From assembly GCA_045597645.1 (NCBI GenBank), contig JAZLKM010000058.1, positions 1 to 64,000 of the forward strand: DNA of 64,000 bases. Reading direction: 5' to 3'. The stretch comes from JAKSSE01 sp045597645 (lineage in GTDB: Bacteria > Bacillota > Clostridia > Lachnospirales > Lachnospiraceae). Below the pieces are notes generated by a model, which saw only the letters and a program-made list of their open reading frames with translations, made no database searches and was not told the DNA's origin. Of this stretch, positions 7,598 through 15,606 are shown one piece after another. Position numbers and translations under genes: made by a program. Numbering within the stretch: position 1 is the first letter of the stretch; every line of letters starts with the position of its first letter.

Positions 7598-7622
7598 AAA
7601 AAAGCCCGACAAAATGTCGGGC
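7598..7622 (-). terminator. Intrinsic terminator after rpmA
   Basis: GCCCGACA (7604-7611) and TGTCGGGC (7615-7622) form an 8-bp stem with loop AAA. The minus-strand transcript continues with six U residues (7598-7603). It lies between rpmA and obg, so obg needs read-through or a separate promoter upstream of the hairpin. Confidence 0.9.
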
Positions 7623-7632
7623 CCACTTAATC

Positions 7633-7923
7633 TTACTGATTCTCTGCAACCGGATAAACCGAAGCGACTTTCTTATCGCGACCCTTGCGCTCAAATCTGA
7701 GCACGCCGTCTACAGTAGCATAAAGGGTATCGTCTCCACCAAGGCCTACGTTAGTGCCAGGATGAATCTTTGTACCGCGCTGTCTGTAGATGATATTACC
7801 GGCCTTCACGAACTGACCGTCCGCACGCTTCGCACCAAGACGCTTTGACTCTGAGTCACGTCCGTTCTTGGTAGAACCAACTCCCTTTTTATGTGCGAAG
7901 AATTGAAGGTTGAGCTTTAACAT
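7633..7923 (-). CDS. rpmA: 50S ribosomal protein L27 with cleavable N-terminal extension
   Basis: The 96-aa protein has the Firmicutes N-terminal extension MLKLNLQFF before the mature start AHKKGVGST. Cleavage after FF by Prp, encoded next to it, is needed to expose the N-terminus that reaches the peptidyl transferase centre. The remaining sequence (NGRDSESKRLGAKRADGQ and so on) is standard L27. A strong AGGAGG site precedes the ATG. Codon use is that of a highly expressed gene. Confidence 0.97.
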   Translation of the reverse strand: MLKLNLQFFAHKKGVGSTKNGRDSESKRLGAKRADGQFVKAGNIIYRQRGTKIHPGTNVGLGGDDTLYATVDGVLRFERKGRDKKVASVYPVAENQ

Positions 7924-7924
7924 C

Positions 7925-8248
7925 TTAACACCTCCTGAATTTCAAACTGAGATATGATTTATACTGTTTTGATAAGGATTCTAAACCTACCTTCAGAACA
8001 TCCATAATCACCTTAGCATCACCTGCTAAAGGTTTATCAAATGAGACGTCCATCAGTCCCTCTTCCTCATTTTGTACCAGCCGTGGCTTAATACCAGCTA
8101 TGGATTCAAGTGCGTTAATAGTATTTTCTACTAATACACTAACAGCGCAACATACCAAATCATTTCCTTTGGTACCAGCACCAGCATGTCCTATGACATT
8201 GAAGCCGGTATAGCCATCATCATTGCTGATGATAGTAGCATAAATCAT
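7925..8248 (-). CDS. prp: Ribosomal-processing cysteine protease Prp
   Basis: The 107-aa protein lies between rplU and rpmA, the diagnostic place for Prp. The catalytic pair is visible as GHAG (H21) and DLVCCAVS (C33, followed by a second Cys). It removes the L27 N-terminal extension, and the QFF-A site is present in the adjacent gene. No strong ribosome binding site is seen before the ATG, which may keep its level below that of L21 and L27. Confidence 0.92.
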   Translation of the reverse strand: MIYATIISNDDGYTGFNVIGHAGAGTKGNDLVCCAVSVLVENTINALESIAGIKPRLVQNEEEGLMDVSFDKPLAGDAKVIMDVLKVGLESLSKQYKSYLSLKFRRC

Positions 8249-8257
8249 AAGTTACAA

Positions 8258-8566
8258 TTAACCGTTGATCTTATCGATCTTAACCTTAGTGTAAGCCTGA
8301 CGATGACCATTCTTCTTGTGGTAACCGCTCTTACGCTTGTACTTGTATACAATGACCTTTTTGTCGCGACCCTCTTCAACTACGGTAGCTGAAACGGTAG
8401 CTCCTGCAACGGTAGGAGTACCAATCTTCATTGAATCTCCGCCGATTACAAGTACCTGGTCAAAAGTAACAGTACTTCCTGCTTCTGCACCAAGCTTCTC
8501 TACAGAGATAACATCTCCCTCAGAAACCTTGTACTGCTTTCCGCCTGTAGCTATTACTGCGTACAT
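8258..8566 (-). CDS. rplU: 50S ribosomal protein L21
   Basis: The 102-aa protein begins MYAVIATGGKQYKV and ends with the KRKSGYHKKNGHRQ block typical of L21. It is the first gene of the rplU-prp-rpmA unit, preceded by a promoter and a structured leader that probably mediates feedback by ribosomal protein. Confidence 0.97.
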   Translation of the reverse strand: MYAVIATGGKQYKVSEGDVISVEKLGAEAGSTVTFDQVLVIGGDSMKIGTPTVAGATVSATVVEEGRDKKVIVYKYKRKSGYHKKNGHRQAYTKVKIDKING

Positions 8567-8649
8567 GTATGAACACCTCCTGTTCCCAAAACTCGCCAGA
8601 TATGGTGGCTCCCCCTATGGGCGCACTTCTACCTCTCTGTGCGGCATAC
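8567..8649 (-). promoter_or_regulatory. L21-type ribosomal protein leader
   Basis: The 83-nt 5' UTR between the predicted start near 8649 and rplU is rich in complementary blocks: CGCAC with GTGCG, GCCA with TGGC, and GAACA with TGTTC (8581-8585 and 8571-8575 on the minus strand). The last stem holds GGAGG, the ribosome binding site, as its loop. Position and form fit the known L21 leader class of Firmicutes. A covariance-model match was not tested. Confidence 0.7.
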
Positions 8650-8655
8650 TGGAAT

Positions 8656-8684
8656 AATATACTCGCAAAACTATAACTTGTCAA
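8656..8684 (-). promoter_or_regulatory. rplU promoter
   Basis: TTGACA (8679-8684) and TATATT (8656-8661) are separated by 17 bp on the minus strand. The -35 box overlaps the stop codon of rng, so the L21-L27 unit has its own strong promoter inside the end of the upstream gene. Confidence 0.85.
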
Positions 8685-9832
8685 TCATTAATTTGATTAT
8701 ATAGAGATTTCTTCTCTTTCTTTCTTGTAATTTCGCAAAGTCCCAGCCTGGTATATCCAAGTACCTTCGTTTTTGTAGGATCCAACTTTGCCAGTGCCTT
8801 CATTTTGTTTTCAACGACTAAAGCATCATCATCTGACATGTTTATAAAATCAATAATTACAATACCAGATATGTTTCTAATTATAAGCTGCCTCATTATC
8901 TCTGATGCCGCTTCAAGATTAATATCTTTTGCACTTGATAATCTACTGGCTCCACTGCTATTTACATCAATTACTGTAAGTGCCTCAGTATTGTCGAAAA
9001 CAATATTTCCACCGCAAGGCAGATATACTACTTTTTTTATAGCCGTATCTAATTCTCTTTCTAGAGAATATAGCTTAATTAATGGATAGCTCTCTGTATA
9101 ATAATCAGACTTTACCCATAAGCTATCTAGCGTTTTAACGACGTCCGCACAATCAGTTATATAAGATATATCATTGCTACCCTTTATTCCTTTCAAAAAA
9201 CTTTCAAATACATTTTCGTTTTTATACAAAAGAATGGGTGCTTTTTTGGTTGCAGCTTGTTTTACAACGATATTCATTGTGGTAATAAGCTCTTCAAGCT
9301 CACTATCCAATTCCTCAAATGATACACTTTTGGCGGCGGTTCTTGCGACTATACCAATTTCTAGATTAGATTTACTCTCGAGCCATTTCTTTAATTCTTC
9401 CTTGGACTTGCCGTCAATTTTTTTTGATACCCCAAGCGTTTGGTTTACAGGAGTAATAACAAGATGTTCTGATGTAAAGGAAATATTAGCAGTGCATGTA
9501 GGACATTTGCTTCCTTTAGCATCTCCAACTATTTGAATTAAAAGCTCATCGTTTGTATTGATGCTTCTTGATTGTCCAAGTTTTCCTGTAAATACTACAT
9601 CATCGGTAATAGAAGGCAAATCCATGTAAGCTTTTTGCCCATCATCGAAAATAACAAATGCAGCGCCCAATTCTTCAACAACGCGCTCTACACGACCAAT
9701 GTAAATATTTCCGGTAATTTGATTATCGTCCAAGCAGCTGATACGAATAGCCTTACCATTCTCATCCAAAGCAAATCCCATAAGACGGGATTTGTCTTTT
9801 ATGTTCATTCGTGTAAAAACTGTCTTAATCAA
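8681..9832 (-). CDS. rng: Ribonuclease E/G family protein (RNase G-like)
   Basis: The 383-aa protein has an S1-like N-terminal region (GNIYIGRVERVVEELGAAFV) and the RNase E/G catalytic core with TEALTVIDVNSSG and GIVIIDFINM, which hold the metal-binding aspartates. A Cys pair (CPTC, about 110-113) lies within the N-terminal half. It lacks the long C-terminal scaffold of RNase E. The TTG at 9832 fits the family N-terminus (KTVFTRM.. aligning with KLIITK.. of homologues) and overlaps the previous stop by 8 nt. The internal ATG at 9808 is the alternative. Confidence 0.9.
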   Translation of the reverse strand: MIKTVFTRMNIKDKSRLMGFALDENGKAIRISCLDDNQITGNIYIGRVERVVEELGAAFVIFDDGQKAYMDLPSITDDVVFTGKLGQSRSINTNDELLIQIVGDAKGSKCPTCTANISFTSEHLVITPVNQTLGVSKKIDGKSKEELKKWLESKSNLEIGIVARTAAKSVSFEELDSELEELITTMNIVVKQAATKKAPILLYKNENVFESFLKGIKGSNDISYITDCADVVKTLDSLWVKSDYYTESYPLIKLYSLERELDTAIKKVVYLPCGGNIVFDNTEALTVIDVNSSGASRLSSAKDINLEAASEIMRQLIIRNISGIVIIDFINMSDDDALVVENKMKALAKLDPTKTKVLGYTRLGLCEITRKKEKKSLYNQIND

Positions 9833-10541
9833 TATCTTTTCCTATATCGCCTAATGATATTAGTGTATCGTTCTCTAGTGTAAGAGTATCTATTCTATGA
9901 ATTTGAAAATCCAAAGGATTGTAATCAAATCCACATGCCTTATAGAAATTTTCAAGCATAAATTCAGGTTTGATGTTGGCAGCGCTTCCACTGCTAAGCG
10001 TCAATAAGAAACATGGGGCATCATTTTCCGCCGTCATATCCCACTCAAAAATTAATGGCTTTAAATCTATTTCAGTCTCATTCTTTTTTGTTTTTTTTAT
10101 AACGTTAATGCTGTCAGCATCGTCAAACCATTCTTTTTTGTATTTAAGAATAGACTCTAAAGAAATTCCATCTGCTGGTTGTTTCTTATAACTCACTTTA
10201 TATTTTGCGCCTGCTACAGAAGCCATAGCATTTTTAACATTATCAGGAAGCAATCTATATTGCAAAACGCTTATGTTCTCTGCCATGACGCTATTTAAGG
10301 CATCTATAGCAGCTTGGCTAGAAACTAACGAACCTACTTCGATATCAATATATTCGCCTTCGCTAGTAACTCCTACACCAAGAGGAGCCGCAAAAGATAA
10401 AATCTGATGAGGAGAAAATCCTTCAGAATACTTAATATCAATTCCTGCCCTGCGCATTGCTTTTTGAAAATAACGCATCATATCTAAATGTCCTACAAAT
10501 TTGGCACTACCACTTTTCGAAAACTTAATTCTAACGTTCAA
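9825..10541 (-). CDS. TIGR03936 family radical-SAM-associated protein (DUF2344)
   Basis: The 238-aa protein starts MNVRIKFSKSGSAKFVGHLDMMRYFQKAMRRA-like, the N-terminal signature of this family, with FSPHQILSFAAPLGVGVTSEGEY downstream. It overlaps the upstream TIGR03960 gene by 11 nt. In some organisms the two are a single fused protein, so they probably act together. Function is unknown. Confidence 0.88.
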   Translation of the reverse strand: MNVRIKFSKSGSAKFVGHLDMMRYFQKAMRRAGIDIKYSEGFSPHQILSFAAPLGVGVTSEGEYIDIEVGSLVSSQAAIDALNSVMAENISVLQYRLLPDNVKNAMASVAGAKYKVSYKKQPADGISLESILKYKKEWFDDADSINVIKKTKKNETEIDLKPLIFEWDMTAENDAPCFLLTLSSGSAANIKPEFMLENFYKACGFDYNPLDFQIHRIDTLTLENDTLISLGDIGKDID

Positions 10542-12390
10542 CGCAGATACCTCCTTTATAGCTAGTTACACCACATGCATTGCATCTTTCACGACAATTA
10601 GGAGTAACTATGCCTTCCTTGGCATTGTTCCATTCGCGCTTCAAGAACTCTTTGGTTACGCTAACGTCAATAAAATCCCATGGCAAAATCTCATCGAGAT
10701 CGCGTTCGCGCTTATTATAGAAATCTAAATCTACTGCGCAAGCTTCGATTCCCTTATCCCATATATCAGGGTTAAAATAATCTGTCCAGGCATCAAAAAT
10801 TGCGCCATGCTCATATACATAGACTAAAAGCTCGGAAAGTCTCCTATCTCCTCTGGCTAGCAATCCTTCGAGAACAGTTTCTTTCGCTTCATGCCAATTG
10901 TATTTAATACTCTTTTTATTGAGTTGCTCTTTAAGAGTATCATTTACAACTTTTGCTCTGCCTAAATATTCTCCCGGATCATACATTCTAGCCCACTGAA
11001 GAGGCGTAAAGGGCTTGGGAACGAAGAATGACGTACTAATAGTAATCATACACTTACCATTACGCTGATCCTTTGGTATTTCGTAATAGCGAACTGCAAT
11101 TTTATTAGCCAGCTCAGGAATTGCTTTCATATCCTCTTCCTGCTCAAAAGGAAGTCCAAGCATAAAATAAAGCTTAACTTTATTCCATCCCCCATCAAAA
11201 GCCATTCCCGCGCCTTTTAAAATAATGTCCTCTGTAAGACCTTTATTAATTACATTTCGCATTTTTTGTGAGCCTGCCTCAGGTGCAAAAGTAAGGCTAC
11301 TCTTCTTTACATCCTGAACTTTGCTCATTACATCAAGTGAAAATGCATCAATTCTAAGAGACGGTAGAGAAATGTTAACATTTTGTTTTTTACATTCCTC
11401 TATAAGAAAATCAATAAGTTCCGGAAGTTTTGAATAATCACTGGTTGAAAGAGAACTAAGTGAAATCTCCTCATGCCCAGTGTTTTTAAGCATGTTTCTT
11501 GCCAGCTCCTTTAATTGCTCAACGTTTTTTTCACGTGTAGGCCTGTAAACCATGCCTGCCTGACAGAATCTACAACCTCGAATACAACCTCTTTGTACCT
11601 CCAATACAACTCTATCCTGAGTCGCCTTGATAAACGGTACAAGTGGCCTCTCTGGATATGTTGAATTAGCAAAATCAACTACAACCTGTCTTCTAACCTT
11701 TTGAGGAATATCAGCATACTTTGGCGTAAAACTTTGGATGGTATTATCTTCGTTATAGGTAACCTCATAAAGCGAAGGAACATACATTCCTTCTACATTA
11801 GCTGCCTTTCGTAGAAAATCTGCTTTTGAACCTCCATTTGCCTTATTTTCCTTATATAGGTCCATAAGAGCTCTATACTGAGTTTCACCATCTCCAATAT
11901 AGAAAATATCAAAAAAATCAGCTATAGGCTCAGGGTTATAGACACATGGACCGCCACCAATTACAATAGGGTCTGTTTCGTCTCTATCCTTTGCATATAA
12001 TGCCATATGAGATAAATCAAGGATTTGTAGCACGTTGGTATAACACATTTCATATTGTAATGTGATACCAAGAAAATCAAATTCCTTAATTGAATCTTGT
12101 GTTTCCATAGAAAATAGTGGAATGTTCTGTTCCTTCATAATTTTGTGAAGGTCAGGCCACGGAGAATACACGCGCTCACAATAAACATCGTCCATTTTAT
12201 TGAACATGTCGTATAGAATAGCTATTCCAAGATGGCTCATCCCTATCTCATATACATCTGGAAAACACATAGCAAATCGAATATCAACTTTTGAAGGATC
12301 CTTTCGAACAATATTGTATTCACCACCAATATATCTGGTAGGATTCTCTATAGTCATTAAAATGTCATCTGAAAGTGCAAGTTTTGACAT
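10531..12390 (-). CDS. TIGR03960 family B12-binding-domain radical SAM protein
   Basis: The 619-aa protein has an N-terminal B12-binding-like region and a radical SAM core with the cluster motif RGCIRGCRFCQAG (CxxxCxxC). The C-terminus has further cysteines (CRERCNACG). The substrate is not known; the family usually sits beside rng, rplU and rpmA, as here. An AAAGGAA site precedes the ATG. The his operon terminator ends 18 nt upstream of the start. Confidence 0.88.
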   Translation of the reverse strand: MSKLALSDDILMTIENPTRYIGGEYNIVRKDPSKVDIRFAMCFPDVYEIGMSHLGIAILYDMFNKMDDVYCERVYSPWPDLHKIMKEQNIPLFSMETQDSIKEFDFLGITLQYEMCYTNVLQILDLSHMALYAKDRDETDPIVIGGGPCVYNPEPIADFFDIFYIGDGETQYRALMDLYKENKANGGSKADFLRKAANVEGMYVPSLYEVTYNEDNTIQSFTPKYADIPQKVRRQVVVDFANSTYPERPLVPFIKATQDRVVLEVQRGCIRGCRFCQAGMVYRPTREKNVEQLKELARNMLKNTGHEEISLSSLSTSDYSKLPELIDFLIEECKKQNVNISLPSLRIDAFSLDVMSKVQDVKKSSLTFAPEAGSQKMRNVINKGLTEDIILKGAGMAFDGGWNKVKLYFMLGLPFEQEEDMKAIPELANKIAVRYYEIPKDQRNGKCMITISTSFFVPKPFTPLQWARMYDPGEYLGRAKVVNDTLKEQLNKKSIKYNWHEAKETVLEGLLARGDRRLSELLVYVYEHGAIFDAWTDYFNPDIWDKGIEACAVDLDFYNKRERDLDEILPWDFIDVSVTKEFLKREWNNAKEGIVTPNCRERCNACGVTSYKGGICVER

Positions 12391-12408
12391 AAGTTCCTTT
12401 CACAAACG

Positions 12409-12437
12409 AAACCGCTCTCTTACGCAGAGGGCGGTTT
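12409..12437 (-). terminator. Terminator at the end of the his operon
   Basis: AAACCGC-T-CTCT (12409-12420) and AGAG-G-GCGGTTT (12426-12437) form a 12-position stem with loop TACGC. On the minus strand the odd position is a C-A mismatch and CGTTTGTG follows, so termination may be incomplete. The next start codon is 18 nt away. Confidence 0.6.
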
Positions 12438-12442
12438 GCATT

Positions 12443-13726
12443 TTATCTTCTAGCTAATTCAGCAACAACAGCTTCCCAAGTTAATCCTTTCTCTACCATC
12501 AAGACCATTGCATGATATAAGAAATCAGACAGCTCATATTCAAGCTCTTGAGAGCCAGGATTTTTGGCGGCGATAACCATTTCTGTGGCTTCTTCCCCAA
12601 TTTTCTTAAGTATCTTATCAAGCCCCTTATCGAACAAATAATTCGTATAAGAACCTTCTTTGGGATTCTCTTTGCGATCTGCTATTACTGCGTATGTCTC
12701 TTCCAATATATTAAGTGGATTTTTCTCAATATAAGGTTTTTTCACAATCTCATTAAAGAAGCATGAACGTGAACCGGTGTGGCATGCAGCACCTACCTGA
12801 GAGACTTTTGCGAGAATAGTATCCTTATCACAGTCGCAATCAAGGCTTTTAACATATTGATAATGTCCAGATGTATCGCCTTTAATCCAAAGCTCATTTC
12901 TGGACCTGCTCCAATAAGTCATTCTACCAAGTCGTAAAGTTGTATAGAACGCTTCTTCGTTCATATATGCCAGCATTAGAACATCATTGTTCTTATAATC
13001 TTGAACTATTACCGGAACCATGCCTTGCTCATTTTTTTTGAGTTCATCCCAACCAATTGATGGCTCAAAATTATCTAGCCTAATACCACGTTCCATCAAT
13101 CGGCATTTTAGCTCCATAATGTCAGTATCCATAGCATTAAAGTAGCTACCTGAGACACCTCGAATATTATTATAGCTTAAAAGCTCAAAAAGTTTATCTA
13201 CATCACTTTCTTGAGTTTCAACAACAAATGGCATATTTGTCGCATCACTCATTCCTTGTATTAGCTCGGAATTCATTAACAAATATTCATGTAAAATGGG
13301 TTCAGCTTCGCCATTTGTCTTGAATATAAAGTCCATGCTAGTCAAGCTTACTACTATTTTTTCAACGCCAAATCTCTCACCAGCCTCTTTGCACAGGTCT
13401 ATCGCCCCTGGCTTTGAACCATTGATAATTACCTGCTTACAACCGGCATATAAAAGTTTTTTTACGTCTTCAAGCTTTTTTACGTTACCGCCACCGCAAC
13501 ATTTAATCGAAAGTGTGCGATTTATTTCTTTAATAAGGCTAAGGTTAATTTCATGCTCGCTGTCTTCATCAGATAAATCATAACAGATAAGCTTATCAAT
13601 ACCACTGTCATTATAGTGTTCAGCCAGCTCTCTAACGTCGCCTACAGAAGTGAAATCGTTAGCACTCTTTACAGCTTTACCAGATTTAATGTAAAGCGTA
13701 GCGACGATATTCTTTGTATCCAACAT
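12443..13726 (-). CDS. hisIE: HisF-like (degenerate) - HisI - HisE fusion
   Basis: The 427-aa protein combines three regions. Residues about 1-215 resemble a HisA/HisF barrel, but the catalytic Asp of CLDVKDG is replaced (TLYIKSG) and the second Asp position reads VVSLTSMDF. Residues about 220-325 are HisI (phosphoribosyl-AMP cyclohydrolase) with WSRSR, KSLDCDCDKD and GAACHTGSRSCFF. Residues about 335-427 are HisE (phosphoribosyl-ATP pyrophosphatase) with GEEATEMVIAAK and ELSDFLYHAMVLM. HisI and HisE appear functional, while the barrel looks non-catalytic and may be structural. It is the last his gene before the terminator. Confidence 0.9.
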   Translation of the reverse strand: MLDTKNIVATLYIKSGKAVKSANDFTSVGDVRELAEHYNDSGIDKLICYDLSDEDSEHEINLSLIKEINRTLSIKCCGGGNVKKLEDVKKLLYAGCKQVIINGSKPGAIDLCKEAGERFGVEKIVVSLTSMDFIFKTNGEAEPILHEYLLMNSELIQGMSDATNMPFVVETQESDVDKLFELLSYNNIRGVSGSYFNAMDTDIMELKCRLMERGIRLDNFEPSIGWDELKKNEQGMVPVIVQDYKNNDVLMLAYMNEEAFYTTLRLGRMTYWSRSRNELWIKGDTSGHYQYVKSLDCDCDKDTILAKVSQVGAACHTGSRSCFFNEIVKKPYIEKNPLNILEETYAVIADRKENPKEGSYTNYLFDKGLDKILKKIGEEATEMVIAAKNPGSQELEYELSDFLYHAMVLMVEKGLTWEAVVAELARR

Positions 13727-13729
13727 AAT

Positions 13730-14320
13730 TTACAAACTACCTTTCGTGCTCAGCACTCCATTAACTCTAGGATCAAAAGAAGTTGCCTCATCCAAAGCTT
13801 TTGCAAAGGCTTTAAACATAGCTTCGATCATATGGTGAGTATTTCCTGGAGTTAATACCTTTATGTGAAGGTTCATTTTAGCTGAATATGAAACAGCATA
13901 GAAAAATTCCTTTACAAGTTCCGTTTCAAAATCGCCAACCTTTTCAGAAGGAAACTCTGCATCAAATTGAAAATAAGGTCTTCCGCACAAATCAACAGCA
14001 CATAGAACCAATGTCTCATCCATAGGCAGAATAAATGAACCATATCTCTTTATTCCGGATTTATCATTAAGTGCCACATCAATAGCCTGCCCTAGAACAA
14101 TACCGCAGTCCTCTACAGTATGATGGCCATCTACCCACGTATCACCTTTACAGCTTAATGCTAGATTAAAGAAGCCGTGTCTTGTAAAACCCTCTAACAT
14201 ATGGTTGAAAAATCCAATTCCCGTATCAATGGTATATACACCAGAACCATCGAGCTTAAGAGTGGCCTTTATATCAGTTTCCTTTGTTGTTCTTGTTATT
14301 TCTGCGCATCTATCACTCAT
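13730..14320 (-). CDS. hisB: Imidazoleglycerol-phosphate dehydratase
   Basis: The 196-aa monofunctional HisB has the manganese-binding motifs FFNHMLEGFTRHG and DGHHTVEDCGI. The start at 14320 (MSDRCAEITR) has a GAGG site 7 nt upstream. A TTG two codons earlier would sit directly on that site and was rejected. It overlaps the hisD stop by 8 nt. Confidence 0.96.
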   Translation of the reverse strand: MSDRCAEITRTTKETDIKATLKLDGSGVYTIDTGIGFFNHMLEGFTRHGFFNLALSCKGDTWVDGHHTVEDCGIVLGQAIDVALNDKSGIKRYGSFILPMDETLVLCAVDLCGRPYFQFDAEFPSEKVGDFETELVKEFFYAVSYSAKMNLHIKVLTPGNTHHMIEAMFKAFAKALDEATSFDPRVNGVLSTKGSL

Positions 14321-15605
14321 TTTCAAACCTCGTACTAATTGAATTGGCGTGTGCAGTCAGTCCTTCACATTTTGCAAATCTGACAATATCTGGATATACC
14401 GCTTCTAGTGCTTCTCTAGAATAGGAAATAATGCTTGATTTCTTAATAAAATCATCCACAGACAGTGGACTAAAGAATCTGGCAGTACCATTAGTAGGTA
14501 AAACGTGATTCGGTCCTGCAAAGTAATCGCCAAGCGGTTCGCTTGAATACTCACCCAAGAAAATAGCACCGGCATGCTTTACTTTAGTCATTGTCTCAAA
14601 TGGATTAGCAGTTACAATCTCAAGATGTTCGGATGCGATTTCATTCACTGCATCAACCGCCTGATCAAGGTCTTCTGCGACTAATATATATCCATAATTA
14701 TCGAGAGACTTACTTATAATCTCGCTTCTTGATAACTTGGTAAGAAAAATATCAACCTCTTTTGATACCTCCTGAGCAAGCTCGCTTGATGTTGTAATAA
14801 GAATGGCACTAGCCATCTCATCATGCTCTGCCTGCGAGAGCAAATCTGCAGCAACAAATCTTGGGGTAGCTGTCTTATCGGCAAGCACCAGAATTTCGCT
14901 TGGTCCTGCAATTGAATCTATAGAGACATGTCCAAATACAGCTTTTTTTGCCAGTGCTACAAAAATATTGCCAGGTCCCACAATTTTATCAACTTTAGGT
15001 ATGCTTTGCGTACCGAATGCAAGCGCTGCTATAGCCTGTGCACCACCAACTTTGAAAATCTTATCTACGCCAGCTTCATTTGCAGCAACCAATGTAGAAG
15101 CCGGGATTTTTCCATCTTTTCCGCATGGTGTTGTAACTACAATTTCCTCCACGCCTGCTACCTTAGCAGGAATAATATTCATTAGAACGCTGGATGGGTA
15201 TACTGCCTTTCCTCCAGGTACATAAACGCCTGCGCGTTCCATTGCTGTTACTCGCTGTCCTAAGATAATTCCATTTTCGTGAGTGAACCAGCTATTTTGC
15301 ATCTGTTTTTCATGAAATGCTCTAATATTCACAAGGGACTTTCTTATTACGGCAAGTAAATCCGGATCCACTTCCTTGTAAGCTTCCTCTATCTCTTCCT
15401 TGGTAACTTGAAAATTTGAAGCATTGATATCTGCCCCATCAAATTTCTGAGTATATTCAAAAAGAGCCTGGTCACCGTTAGCCCTAACATTTGCAATAAT
15501 GTCAGCTACAATAGCCTCCTGCGTCGGGTACTGTGCTGGACTTCTCTTAAGCAATTGCTCGTGTAATGTTTTTGTAGTTTCTTTATCAAGCTTTAAAATT
15601 CGCAT
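14313..15605 (-). CDS. hisD: Histidinol dehydrogenase
   Basis: The 430-aa zinc enzyme oxidises histidinol to histidine in two NAD-dependent steps. Family blocks include ERAGVYVPGGKAVYPSSVLMN, KVDKIVGPGNIFVALAK, IAGPSEILVLAD, DLLSQAEHDEMA and the C-terminal region with GPNHVLPT. It begins 1 bp after the hisZG stop and overlaps hisB. Confidence 0.97.
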   Translation of the reverse strand: MRILKLDKETTKTLHEQLLKRSPAQYPTQEAIVADIIANVRANGDQALFEYTQKFDGADINASNFQVTKEEIEEAYKEVDPDLLAVIRKSLVNIRAFHEKQMQNSWFTHENGIILGQRVTAMERAGVYVPGGKAVYPSSVLMNIIPAKVAGVEEIVVTTPCGKDGKIPASTLVAANEAGVDKIFKVGGAQAIAALAFGTQSIPKVDKIVGPGNIFVALAKKAVFGHVSIDSIAGPSEILVLADKTATPRFVAADLLSQAEHDEMASAILITTSSELAQEVSKEVDIFLTKLSRSEIISKSLDNYGYILVAEDLDQAVDAVNEIASEHLEIVTANPFETMTKVKHAGAIFLGEYSSEPLGDYFAGPNHVLPTNGTARFFSPLSVDDFIKKSSIISYSREALEAVYPDIVRFAKCEGLTAHANSISTRFENE

Positions 15606-15606
15606 A

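Noticed and set aside
7579..7626. Upstream extension of Obg (16 codons)
   Set aside because: It would be translated from the rpmA terminator hairpin. The accepted ATG has a ribosome binding site and matches the family.
8571..8585. GAACA..TGTTC palindrome before rplU as a LexA box
   Set aside because: The half-sites are separated by seven bases (GAAC-N7-GTTC), not the four of the LexA consensus, and the stem encloses the ribosome binding site, so an RNA role is more likely.
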